NCBI GenBank assembly: GCA_964626565.1
Contig: CAZVFX010000079.1
Coordinates: 1-33,428 of the forward strand
Direction: 5' to 3'
Length of the DNA: 33,428 bases
From: CAZVFX01 sp964626565
Lineage (GTDB): Bacteria > Myxococcota_A > UBA9042 > CAIXZC01
In this document: piece after piece, positions 16,213 through 23,349 of the stretch
How the letters are laid out: every line of letters begins with the position of its first letter
Numbering within the stretch: the stretch's first letter is position 1
Notes under the pieces: model-generated
Told to the model about the DNA's origin: nothing
Database searches by the model: none
What the model saw: the letters and a program-made list of their open reading frames with translations, nothing else
Translations under genes and position numbers: made by a program

Positions 16213-17031
16213 ATGAGGCATGCACTGAAAGCCGTTGGCCTTGCAGTTCTTCTCTTCGCTTGCGGTGGGGTAGGGCGGGTGCCTTACGAATCCGATGGGG
16301 CTGCCCCGGAGACGGCCGGTGAGTTGGACGCCTACGATCCGCTGGACAACGCTGAATCGCCCTCAGAAACGGTAGGGGTACCCGAGATCTGCGTCCCCAA
16401 CTGTGCAGGAAGAGAATGCGGCGATGATGGCTGCGGGAACGTCTGCGGCATGTGCCTTCCCGGCGTTTCCTGTCTGGCCGATGGAACCTGTGAACCGTGC
16501 ATCCCCGATTGCCAGGGCAAGTGGTGCGGCTCCGACGAATGCGGGGGTAGCTGCGGCGAGTGCCCGCAGGACCAGAAGTGCACTGTGAGTGGCATGTGCA
16601 GCTTCGTCGAAGACCCGTGTCTCGATAAGGAGTGCGGAAACTGGGACGGAGTGTGGTGCGGTGACTGCCCTTGCCTTGGCTGCCACCCGGGTTTTTGCGA
16701 GTGCAACCTTGACACCGGCCTCTGCGAAGAGTGTGGGGACCATGATGGCCAGGGATGTGCGGCCATCTTCGACTGCCTGAACGGCTGCCCCGACGGGGAC
16801 ACGGGGTGCCAGCAGAACTGCATCGACTCCGCTTCCATCGACGACCAGATGGCCTTCAATAATCTGTATCAATGCTGGATCGACGTCGGCCTGTGGATTT
16901 GCTGGGACCTGTGCCCGGAAGACGCCGAAAGCAGGTACGACTGCCCCCCCGAAGGGCAGGAGTGCATTGAGGAAGCCCTGGCTATGTGCCAGGCCGAAAC
17001 CGACGCCTGTTTCCCGTCGGGAACGGACTAA
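16213..17031 (+). CDS. Cysteine-rich repeat lipoprotein, array member 3 (single, chimeric unit)
   Basis: A 272-residue predicted lipoprotein with lipobox LLFAC (Cys17). Three CG knots precede one repeat unit. The first half of that unit (GCQQNCIDSASIDDQMAFNN) is nearly identical to unit 1 of member 1, GCQQNCINSASIDDQMAFNN. The second half (CWDLCPEDAE, DCPPEGQEC, then CQAETDACFPSG) follows unit 2 of members 1 and 4. The protein then stops just after the FPSG position where the others continue. This looks like a deletion by recombination inside the CWDLCPE core plus loss of the 3' part. GGGGGA lies 4 nt before the ATG; the sequence around this start (GATGCCATGAGGCATG) resembles that of member 4. 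It could be functional or a decaying copy. Confidence 0.8.
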   Translation: MRHALKAVGLAVLLFACGGVGRVPYESDGAAPETAGELDAYDPLDNAESPSETVGVPEICVPNCAGRECGDDGCGNVCGMCLPGVSCLADGTCEPCIPDCQGKWCGSDECGGSCGECPQDQKCTVSGMCSFVEDPCLDKECGNWDGVWCGDCPCLGCHPGFCECNLDTGLCEECGDHDGQGCAAIFDCLNGCPDGDTGCQQNCIDSASIDDQMAFNNLYQCWIDVGLWICWDLCPEDAESRYDCPPEGQECIEEALAMCQAETDACFPSGTD

Positions 17032-17037
17032 AGGCAG

Positions 17038-17076
17038 TATAGGTCCAATAGGTCGTATTAGACTTATAGGTCCTAT
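17038..17076. repeat. ATAGGTC-type short intergenic repeat
   Basis: Three imperfect direct copies of (T)ATAGGTC(C/G) with intervening TATTAGACTTAT, the ends forming an inverted ATAGG/CCTAT pair. It begins 6 bp after the premature-looking end of array member 3 and fills the gap to member 4. It resembles the dispersed intergenic repeats seen in many large bacterial genomes. Confidence 0.6.
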
Positions 17077-17108
17077 GCACCACCGCCATAGGCAGAATGG
17101 AGAATGCC

Positions 17109-18374
17109 ATGAGGCATGTAGTGAAAGCCGTTTGCCTGGTCGCACTGCTCGCCGCTTGCGGCGGGACAGGGAAGCCTGATGGCGGTGACACCGCGGCCGA
17201 CGCCGGAAGACCGGTGGAAATGCTGGCCGAGGGAACGGTTCTGGAGGTCCCCTGCATTCCTCAATGCGAGGGCAGGGAATGCGGCCCCAACGGGTGCGGC
17301 GCCATCTGTGGCTCGTGCCTTCCGGGCATCGGGTGTATGCCGGACGGTACCTGCGAGCTCTGTGTACCCGATTGTGAGGGTAAGGAGTGCGGCCCCGACG
17401 GTTGCGGGGGCGTGTGCGGCGGGTGCGACGACTGGGATTGCTCACGAATCGGCTGCGCTCCGTATGACCCTTGCGAGGGCAAACAGTGCGGCAACTGGGA
17501 CGGCGAGTGGTGCGGCGATTGCCCATGCGAAGACTGTGAGCCGGAGGAATTGGATTGCGATCTGGAGACGGGCAAATGCCTCGAAGAACCGGGGCACTGC
17601 GGGTGTTCCTGCATATTTGACCGCCAGGATGCGTGTCCGGAAAAGGACGAGGAGTGCCGGATGGACTGTGTCACTTCGGCCTCCATCAATGACCAGATGG
17701 GGTACAACAACGTAATGCAGTGTTGGGAGGACGTTGACTTGTTGGGCTGTTGGGACTTGTGCCCCGAGGGCCGCGACTCCGTGGACTGCCCCGACGAGTT
17801 CCACCACTGCATGGATGAGAAGAAGGCCTTGTGCGAAGTCGAGTATTTCGAATGCTACATCCCCGGTGACCTGGCATGCAATGAGATCTTCATCTGCTTC
17901 GACGGGTGCCCCATCGACGACACTCCGTGCATGCAGGACTGCTACCAGGCGGGCACCAAGACTGCCCAGAAGACCGCTTCCGCAATGTGGGACTGCTACG
18001 AAAACGCCGGCGTTTACGATTGCTGGGACCTGTGCCCGGAGGATGCCGGAAGCACAGAAGACTGCCCGCCGGAAGGGCAGGAGTGTTTCGACGAAACTCT
18101 GCCCCAGTGCCAGGACGAGACCGACGCTTGCTTCCCCCCGGGGTTCTTGAGTTGCTCCGACCTCGTAGTGTGCATTGACACGTGCCCCGCAGACCCCCCC
18201 GGTTGCCCCGAGGCCTGCCTCGACGCGGGCACTGAGCCGGGCCTGGCCGCCTACTGGGATTTGCAGGATTGCATCGAGTCGGAATGCGGAACAGAACCGG
18301 CAGCCGCCTGCCGGGAGCAGTCGGTCGGTGGTGCCTGCAGCGAGGCCTTCAGCGCTTGCGCTGAGGGATTATGA
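17109..18374 (+). CDS. Cysteine-rich repeat lipoprotein, array member 4 (three units)
   Basis: A 421-residue predicted lipoprotein. Start at ATG 17109, not the in-frame ATG at 17097, because GGAGA lies 6 nt upstream and the N-terminus then matches member 3 (MRHVVKAV versus MRHALKAV). Lipobox LLAAC gives Cys17. Three CG knots (CEGRECGPNGCGAICGSC, CEGKECGPDGCGGVCGGC, CEGKQCGNWDGEWCGDC) are followed by three repeat units. Units 1 and 2 are close to those of member 1: CMDEKKALCEVEYFEC against CMDEKDALCEDEYFEC, and TASAMWDCYENAGVYDCWD against AASAMWDCYEEEGVYDCWD. The third unit is a terminal type ending CSEAFSACAEGL. Exported; function unknown. High similarity to member 1 suggests recent duplication or gene conversion. 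Confidence 0.85.
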   Translation: MRHVVKAVCLVALLAACGGTGKPDGGDTAADAGRPVEMLAEGTVLEVPCIPQCEGRECGPNGCGAICGSCLPGIGCMPDGTCELCVPDCEGKECGPDGCGGVCGGCDDWDCSRIGCAPYDPCEGKQCGNWDGEWCGDCPCEDCEPEELDCDLETGKCLEEPGHCGCSCIFDRQDACPEKDEECRMDCVTSASINDQMGYNNVMQCWEDVDLLGCWDLCPEGRDSVDCPDEFHHCMDEKKALCEVEYFECYIPGDLACNEIFICFDGCPIDDTPCMQDCYQAGTKTAQKTASAMWDCYENAGVYDCWDLCPEDAGSTEDCPPEGQECFDETLPQCQDETDACFPPGFLSCSDLVVCIDTCPADPPGCPEACLDAGTEPGLAAYWDLQDCIESECGTEPAAACREQSVGGACSEAFSACAEGL

Positions 18375-18390
18375 GAACAATGGACTCACT

Positions 18391-18635
18391 CCGAATTGTC
18401 ATCCTGAGGCTCCCGACGCACCGATCATCGTACTTGGAAATGCCCTTTTAGAGGAAGCTGAAGGACCTGAGCATGGCTTGGATGCTCTCGACAACAAAAT
18501 CAACAACCCTGTCGGCCCGGGCCGACAGCAGGTGACGAGAGTTGCTGAACCATGCCGGGGTCCTTCCATCTCCTCCAGAGAAGCCGTTCCAAGTACGATG
18601 ATCGGTGCGTCGGGGATGTCAGGATGACAGTTCGG
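18391..18635. mobile_element. MITE-like 245-bp inverted-repeat element
   Basis: Two 49-bp terminal inverted repeats (18391-18439 and 18587-18635) match at 44 of 49 positions by my hand alignment. The outer part contains TGTCATCCTGA and the inner part CCCGACGCACCGATCATCG. The interior is also an imperfect inverted repeat (GAAGGACC-type arms) around the perfect 20-bp palindrome CTGTCGGCCCGGGCCGACAG (18509-18528), so nearly the whole element can fold into one long hairpin. No transposase is encoded and no clear target duplication is seen. Small ORFs inside it are by-products of the symmetry. It lies 16 bp after array member 4 and fills most of the 380-bp gap before member 5. Confidence 0.75.
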
Positions 18636-18659
18636 TTGGGTGATGATCTTGATGAAAGG

Positions 18660-18681
18660 CATCCACCTGCGAAGGTGGGTG
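18660..18681. other. GNRA-capped stem-loop beside the MITE-like element
   Basis: CATCCACCT-GCGA-AGGTGGGTG forms a 9-bp stem with one G-U pair and a GCGA tetraloop. It runs straight into GGTGCGTCGGGG (18678-18689), a 12-mer also present in the right arm of the 245-bp element (18605-18616). It is probably a fragment of the same repeat family. Confidence 0.45.
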
Positions 18682-18694
18682 CGTCGGGGGAAAG

Positions 18695-18754
18695 GAGTGC
18701 CTCGACGAAATCCTGGCTTTGTGCCAGAATGAAACCGCAGCAAAGGAGGACGCC
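18695..18754 (+). pseudogene. Remnant of an array repeat unit upstream of member 5
   Basis: Translated in the same frame as the downstream gene, this stretch reads ECLDEILALCQNETAA. That aligns with ECIEEALAMCQAETDAC near the end of member 3's unit and with ECFDETLPQCQDETDAC of member 4. The spacing of Cys, Gln and Glu-Thr matches the conserved DCPPExxEC...CQxET part of the unit, but the surroundings do not continue the repeat. It therefore looks like the leftover 3' part of a deleted paralogue, now serving as 5' sequence of member 5, including its ribosome site. Confidence 0.55.
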
Positions 18755-19057
18755 ATGAGGCTTGCCGTTCCGCTGTTCTGCTTGCTCGTTCTGCTCACCG
18801 CCTGCGTCGCCGAGGACGTTTCTCCCGACACGGTAGCCGAGAATTGTGTGCCCGCGTGCGACGGAAAATTCTGCGGCAGCGACGGATGCGGGGGAAAGTG
18901 CGGCGAATGCACCGGCTTTCAACTCGTGTGTGTTGAAGGCTTCTGCAAGTGTATCCCGAGTTGCGTGGACAAGAAGGCGGGGGAAGACGATGGGTGTTGC
19001 GGCATCTGCCCGGAGGGATCCCCCGGCTATGCCGATATCTGTTCCCTGCCGAACTGA
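18755..19057 (+). CDS. Short cysteine-rich lipoprotein, array member 5 (no repeat unit)
   Basis: A 100-residue predicted lipoprotein with lipobox LLTAC (Cys17). It keeps one CG knot of the array family (CDGKFCGSDGCGGKCGEC) and then ends with CIPSCVDKKAGEDDGCCGIC and a short tail, with none of the CWDLCPE units. AAAGGAGG lies about 5 nt before ATG 18755, which I take as the start; the open frame continues upstream through a paralogue remnant and so is not useful for choosing the start. It may be a minimal functional member or a truncated one. It ends 4 bp from the convergent exoribonuclease gene, with no terminator visible between them. Confidence 0.72.
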   Translation: MRLAVPLFCLLVLLTACVAEDVSPDTVAENCVPACDGKFCGSDGCGGKCGECTGFQLVCVEGFCKCIPSCVDKKAGEDDGCCGICPEGSPGYADICSLPN

Positions 19058-19061
19058 GACC

Positions 19062-21080
19062 TCAGCCCTTCTCCTGCAGAACCAGGTTGTCGGTCCGGGG
19101 CTGGACGTGGACTACCGTCAGCAGCACGGAAGCGCCGGGTTCAGGTACGGTGCTGGTGGGGAAGAACCGGCCGGTGACGCCGAATTCGTCCAACTTCACG
19201 AAGACCCGGTTTCGCTGCACCGAAAGTACGGTGGCGGGAGTTGTTGTACCTTGTATGGACTCCAGGGCCACCAGCTTCCAGTAGCGCTCTGATTCCGACA
19301 CCGCCTTGCGGATGAGCCTCGAGGACTGCTCAGCCATGGCCATCGCCTCCAGCAATTCTCCTTCGCTGTAGGCCGGTACGCCGGTAGTGAGCACCGAGTG
19401 TATCTGACGCTGCATCAGCAGGTCCCCGTACCGCCTGAGAGGGCTGGTGATCTGGCAATATGACTCCAGCCCCAGGCCCGCGTGGCGCCCCGGCTGCAAA
19501 GTCACTTCAGCTTTCCGCATCTTGCGGATGGTGTTGTTCACGAACACCGGGTCCCGGGCCAACTCCAGATCCCAGTGGATATCATCGTCGGGCGCGGCCT
19601 GATTCCGGAAGATCATCGGCACCCGTTTCTCGAACAGCAATGTGCCCGTGCGTTCCCCTGCGTTGACCATGAACTCGGCCACGAGTCGGCGCGAAGTGGA
19701 AAAAGTATCGAGGCGCTTGAGGCTGACCTCCCCATCGTCAACTCGGACCTTGAATTCCACCGGAAAGAAGGTAATGGCGCCCCTTCGCACCCTGGACTCA
19801 AACAGGTGTTCAGCCACCTCCCACAACGCGTGCACGGTGTCCCCTTCCGGGCCATCGGGAGCGGCTTCGAGGAGAGCATCAGCCTCCTCGTATGTCAGTC
19901 GGCGGTCGACGGTGACTACACATGGTGTCACCTTGTAATCAAAAAGCGACAACCGGCTGTCGAAAGAGAACCGATGATCAAGGGCCGGCCGTCTCTTCCC
20001 TTCCAGCAGGCTGAACGCGTCGGCGGACAACTCGTACGGCAACATGGGCACCCGTCCACCGGGATGATAGATAGTCGACGCACGCCGCGCAGCTTCCGCG
20101 TCCAGGGCCGACCCTCGACGGACTCCTGAGGCCGCGTCTGCGATAAACACGTGCACGTCCACACCAGCCGCAGTCTTCTCAACGGCCAAGGCGTCATCGA
20201 CCTCCACAGTATCGTCATCGTCGATCGCGATGGTAAAGAGCCGGCTCAGGTCGGGCCGATCCGCCAGCGTCTGCTCAAGCCCTTTGCGAACCAGCTCAGC
20301 CTCTACCTGCGCCTCGTCGGTAAACTCGTCGGCGACATCCAACTTCAGCAGATTCAAGTCTTCGTGTTCGTGCCAGACTCCCAGGCGGACCATCAGTTCA
20401 AAAGCGAGCAAGGGGTAGGGTTTGGAGTCCCCGGCGCACAGTTCCCCAAGCAGGCTCGTCCCGGAGGGCGGGGGTGCCAGAGGCTCAATGGCCACCTGGC
20501 GGATGGTGGCGAGCGCGGCTCGAGTCTGCGGGGATTCGTCTCCAACTGCCACTGCCCCTTCCAAAAGCTGCTTCAACTCGTTGAGCACCTGGTCCCGGGC
20601 GTTCTGTTTCTCCTGCACCCTTCGTAGCTGGAGTTCCTTTTCTTCCACCACCTTGCGCGAAAGCGGGGCCCACAGATCGCCCTTCTTCTTGAAGCGGCTA
20701 CCCGGCCGGTGGAGCGCAATGGAGACGGCGTGCGCGGTCAGGTCATCCTGGCCGCTATCCGCCAGTTCCACGATGTCGCCGATGGGGAGAGTCTCGATTC
20801 CCTCTTCCAGAATGAGCTCCCAAACGATGCCGAGGTCGAGGTTCGCCTCCGCACGCAGGATCTCTTCCGCCCGGGCGAAAGCCTGACCCTCGCCGCCCTG
20901 GACTTGAGCAACCGCGATGAGGTCTCGAAAATCCACCCGCTTGCGCGCACCTTCAGAAGTGGAGACCACGACACCTTTGCGCGTTGTCTCGAGCCCTGCG
21001 CCGGACGATATGTCGCCGTCCGCCCGGTAGAAGACCAGGTTGCCCGGAGCTTTTGCCGCCAGCTTATCCGACATTGTCAT
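19062..21080 (-). CDS. RNase II/R-family (RNB) 3'-5' exoribonuclease
   Basis: A 672-residue RNB-domain exoribonuclease, expected to degrade RNA processively from the 3' end. The RNB domain spans about 280-600: the Asp cluster DDDDTVEVDDA (287-297) matches the metal-binding centre, followed by VHVFIADAAS, YHPGGRVPMLPYELSADAFSL and CQITSPLRRYGDLLMQRQIH, which carries the conserved SPLRRYxDLxxxR signature. The N-terminal 270 residues are divergent from the usual cold-shock OB folds. The C-terminus (VFVKLDEFGVTGRFF) looks like a short S1-like barrel. The start overlaps the end of recD2 by 17 nt, so translation is probably coupled; an alternative ATG lies six nt later. It is nearer to the shorter RNase II-like branch than to full-length RNase R. 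Confidence 0.88.
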   Translation of the reverse strand: MTMSDKLAAKAPGNLVFYRADGDISSGAGLETTRKGVVVSTSEGARKRVDFRDLIAVAQVQGGEGQAFARAEEILRAEANLDLGIVWELILEEGIETLPIGDIVELADSGQDDLTAHAVSIALHRPGSRFKKKGDLWAPLSRKVVEEKELQLRRVQEKQNARDQVLNELKQLLEGAVAVGDESPQTRAALATIRQVAIEPLAPPPSGTSLLGELCAGDSKPYPLLAFELMVRLGVWHEHEDLNLLKLDVADEFTDEAQVEAELVRKGLEQTLADRPDLSRLFTIAIDDDDTVEVDDALAVEKTAAGVDVHVFIADAASGVRRGSALDAEAARRASTIYHPGGRVPMLPYELSADAFSLLEGKRRPALDHRFSFDSRLSLFDYKVTPCVVTVDRRLTYEEADALLEAAPDGPEGDTVHALWEVAEHLFESRVRRGAITFFPVEFKVRVDDGEVSLKRLDTFSTSRRLVAEFMVNAGERTGTLLFEKRVPMIFRNQAAPDDDIHWDLELARDPVFVNNTIRKMRKAEVTLQPGRHAGLGLESYCQITSPLRRYGDLLMQRQIHSVLTTGVPAYSEGELLEAMAMAEQSSRLIRKAVSESERYWKLVALESIQGTTTPATVLSVQRNRVFVKLDEFGVTGRFFPTSTVPEPGASVLLTVVHVQPRTDNLVLQEKG

Positions 21081-23253
21081 ACTCGACGGATCGCTTGATT
21101 CGTTCGCTGAGGCGGGTGTAGCGCTTGCGCGTGGAGTCCTTTCTGATTGCGGTGTCCACTGCCCGGCGGGTGCCCACCAGCACCACCAGTTCCTTGCCCC
21201 TGGTGACTGCAGTATACAGCAGATTGCGCCTCAGCATGACGAAGTGCTGGGTGTGCATGGCGAGGACTACCACCGGATACTCGGAGCCCTGGGATTTGTG
21301 CACGGTAACTGCGTAGGCCAGCACCAGCTCGTCCAGGTCGCTGTCGCCGTACATCACCTTGCGGCCGTCGGTGAGCCTCACGGTGAGCCCTTCCGGTCCA
21401 ACCTGGGATACGAATCCGATATCCCCGTTGAAGACCTCACGGTCGTAATCGTTCTTCGTCTGCATCACGCGGTCGCCCGGCCTGAACACCCGGTCGCCTT
21501 TCTTCAGTTCGGCGCCGGTGGGGTTCAACTTCTCCTGTAGCGCGGCGTTGAGATTCTGCGCTCCGAGCAACCCTTTGTACATCGGCGTGATCACCTGTAC
21601 ATCACGAATGGGATCACGTCCGAACCGGGAGGGAATTCGCTTTGCGACCATTTCCAGAATGGTGTCCACCGCGGCCTCGGGATTTGCCTTCTCCATAAAG
21701 AAGAAGTCGGTTTTGCCACCTTGCACCGGCTCGTGTCTCAGGCCACGGCCGTTGAGGATGCGGTGAGAATTCACCACCACCAGGCTCAACTCCGCTTGCC
21801 GGTGAATCTGGGTGAGGGTTGCACAGGGTATGTGGGCCGACGCGATACAATCCCGCAGCACTGCACCCGGGCCTACCGATTCAAGCTGGTCCTTGTCTCC
21901 CACCAGGACCAATCGGGAGCCGGGGGCCAGAGCGTCCAGCATGAAGCCCATCAGTTCGATGTCGATCATGGAGACTTCATCTACCACGACTGCCGCCGCC
22001 TTGAGCGGATTGTCCCGATCCCTGTTGAACGAGTTGTTGGACGGATTGTATTCCAGCAAGCGGTGGATGGTCTTGGCGTCCACCCCGGTGGTCTCGGTCA
22101 TGCGTTTGGCGGCCCGCCCGGTGGGGGCGCACAGGACAAACTCCAGGTTCAGCGACCTGAAACCGCTGATTATGGCCTTGATGACCGTGGTCTTCCCGGT
22201 GCCTGGGCCTCCGGTGATAATGACGCACCGGTTGCGCAGCGCTCCGTAGATCGCTTCCACCTGCTCCATGGTAAGGTCCACGTTGCTTGAGCGAACGCCG
22301 AATTCCAGGGCGGCTCTGACACTGTGGGAATCCGCGGTGGGCTTGGTTCCTGCCAGTTCGGCAAGTGCGCGGGCCGCGGCACTTTCGGAGTTGTAGAGTC
22401 GGGGCAGGTACAGGTCGTCTTCTCCCCAGCGGCTGTCCACCCTGAGCAGGCCCAGATCAATGACCTGCTTGAGCACCGGCTCCACGTCCATCACTTCCAA
22501 CTCCAGGAACTCGGCAACTTCCGTGACCAGCCGTTCCGCGGGGTAGAAACAGTGACCTTCTGATGCCTGACTATCGAGGAAATAGACTATCGCTGCCTCG
22601 ATACGAAAAGGGGAGTCCTTGTCAATGCCGACGCTCCTGGCGAGCCGGTCCGCAGTGAGAAAACCAACTCCTCGTACTTCTCTGGCCAGCCGGTAGGGAT
22701 TCTCTTTGAGCGTCTGGACCGCACGGTCTCCGTATATGTTGATCAACTTTGTTGCCAGCGCGGTTCCTACTCCCAGCCCGTACAGCAGCACCAGCAGCCG
22801 ACGGGCTTGCACCCGCTCTTTCCAGGTGCTGGTGATCGCTTCCGCCTTCTTCTTGCCTACGCCGGGGCACTCGGTGAGACGCTTGGGCTCATCGTCGAGG
22901 ATGGCCACCAGCTCTTCGCCGAAATGCTCGGCGAGACGGGCTGCGGTCACTTTGCCCACGCCCGGCGCCACACCAGAGGCCAGGTACCGCTCCACTCCGT
23001 ACAGCGTGCTGGGAAGCACCGGCTCCACGAACTCGGCTTTCACCTGTCTTCCGTACTTCCGGTCCTGGACCGTAACTCCCTTAACCCGCACCAGGTCCCC
23101 TTCCGTGAGCGCGGGCATGACCCCGACTACGACCTCGTAGTTATCGCTGTCATCGGCCACAAAATGAACTACCGTGTAGCCGTTGAGAGGGTTGGTGAAA
23201 ACGACCCGGCTGATGCGCCCGGATTTCTCGAACTCCGCCATGAGGCTGAACAT
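21064..23253 (-). CDS. recD2: RecD2-type ATP-dependent 5'-3' DNA helicase
   Basis: A superfamily 1B helicase of about 729 residues acting in DNA repair independently of RecBC. The N-terminal OB-like strand region is followed by two helix-hairpin-helix segments (SGVAPGVGKVTAARLAEHFG and LTECPGVGKKKAEAI, about residues 93-140). Walker A is GGPGTGKTT (348-356), Walker B VVDEVSMID, and the C-terminal motif is YAVTVHKSQGSEYPVV. Length matches RecD2 of Deinococcus and Bacillus. I chose ATG 23253 (MFSLMAEFEK); MAEFEK at 23241 is an alternative. A longer open frame reaches 24045 but would cover the divergent radical SAM gene. No Shine-Dalgarno is visible. On the minus strand TTGACA (23277-23272) lies 17 nt from AATGTT, so leaderless initiation at 23241 is possible. 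Confidence 0.92.
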   Translation of the reverse strand: MFSLMAEFEKSGRISRVVFTNPLNGYTVVHFVADDSDNYEVVVGVMPALTEGDLVRVKGVTVQDRKYGRQVKAEFVEPVLPSTLYGVERYLASGVAPGVGKVTAARLAEHFGEELVAILDDEPKRLTECPGVGKKKAEAITSTWKERVQARRLLVLLYGLGVGTALATKLINIYGDRAVQTLKENPYRLAREVRGVGFLTADRLARSVGIDKDSPFRIEAAIVYFLDSQASEGHCFYPAERLVTEVAEFLELEVMDVEPVLKQVIDLGLLRVDSRWGEDDLYLPRLYNSESAAARALAELAGTKPTADSHSVRAALEFGVRSSNVDLTMEQVEAIYGALRNRCVIITGGPGTGKTTVIKAIISGFRSLNLEFVLCAPTGRAAKRMTETTGVDAKTIHRLLEYNPSNNSFNRDRDNPLKAAAVVVDEVSMIDIELMGFMLDALAPGSRLVLVGDKDQLESVGPGAVLRDCIASAHIPCATLTQIHRQAELSLVVVNSHRILNGRGLRHEPVQGGKTDFFFMEKANPEAAVDTILEMVAKRIPSRFGRDPIRDVQVITPMYKGLLGAQNLNAALQEKLNPTGAELKKGDRVFRPGDRVMQTKNDYDREVFNGDIGFVSQVGPEGLTVRLTDGRKVMYGDSDLDELVLAYAVTVHKSQGSEYPVVVLAMHTQHFVMLRRNLLYTAVTRGKELVVLVGTRRAVDTAIRKDSTRKRYTRLSERIKRSVEYDNVG

Positions 23254-23349
23254 TGCACAGCGTCGGTGGCCTGTCAAGCCGGGTAGCAACCAGAGCGCCT
23301 TTGTGGTAATCTTGCCGGCGATGGGACTTGCCCCAAGGAGACAGGCGTC

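Noticed and set aside
18399..18922. Several 95-150-codon frames on both strands in the gap before array member 5
   Set aside because: They are generated by the symmetrical inverted-repeat element and share its repeated peptides.
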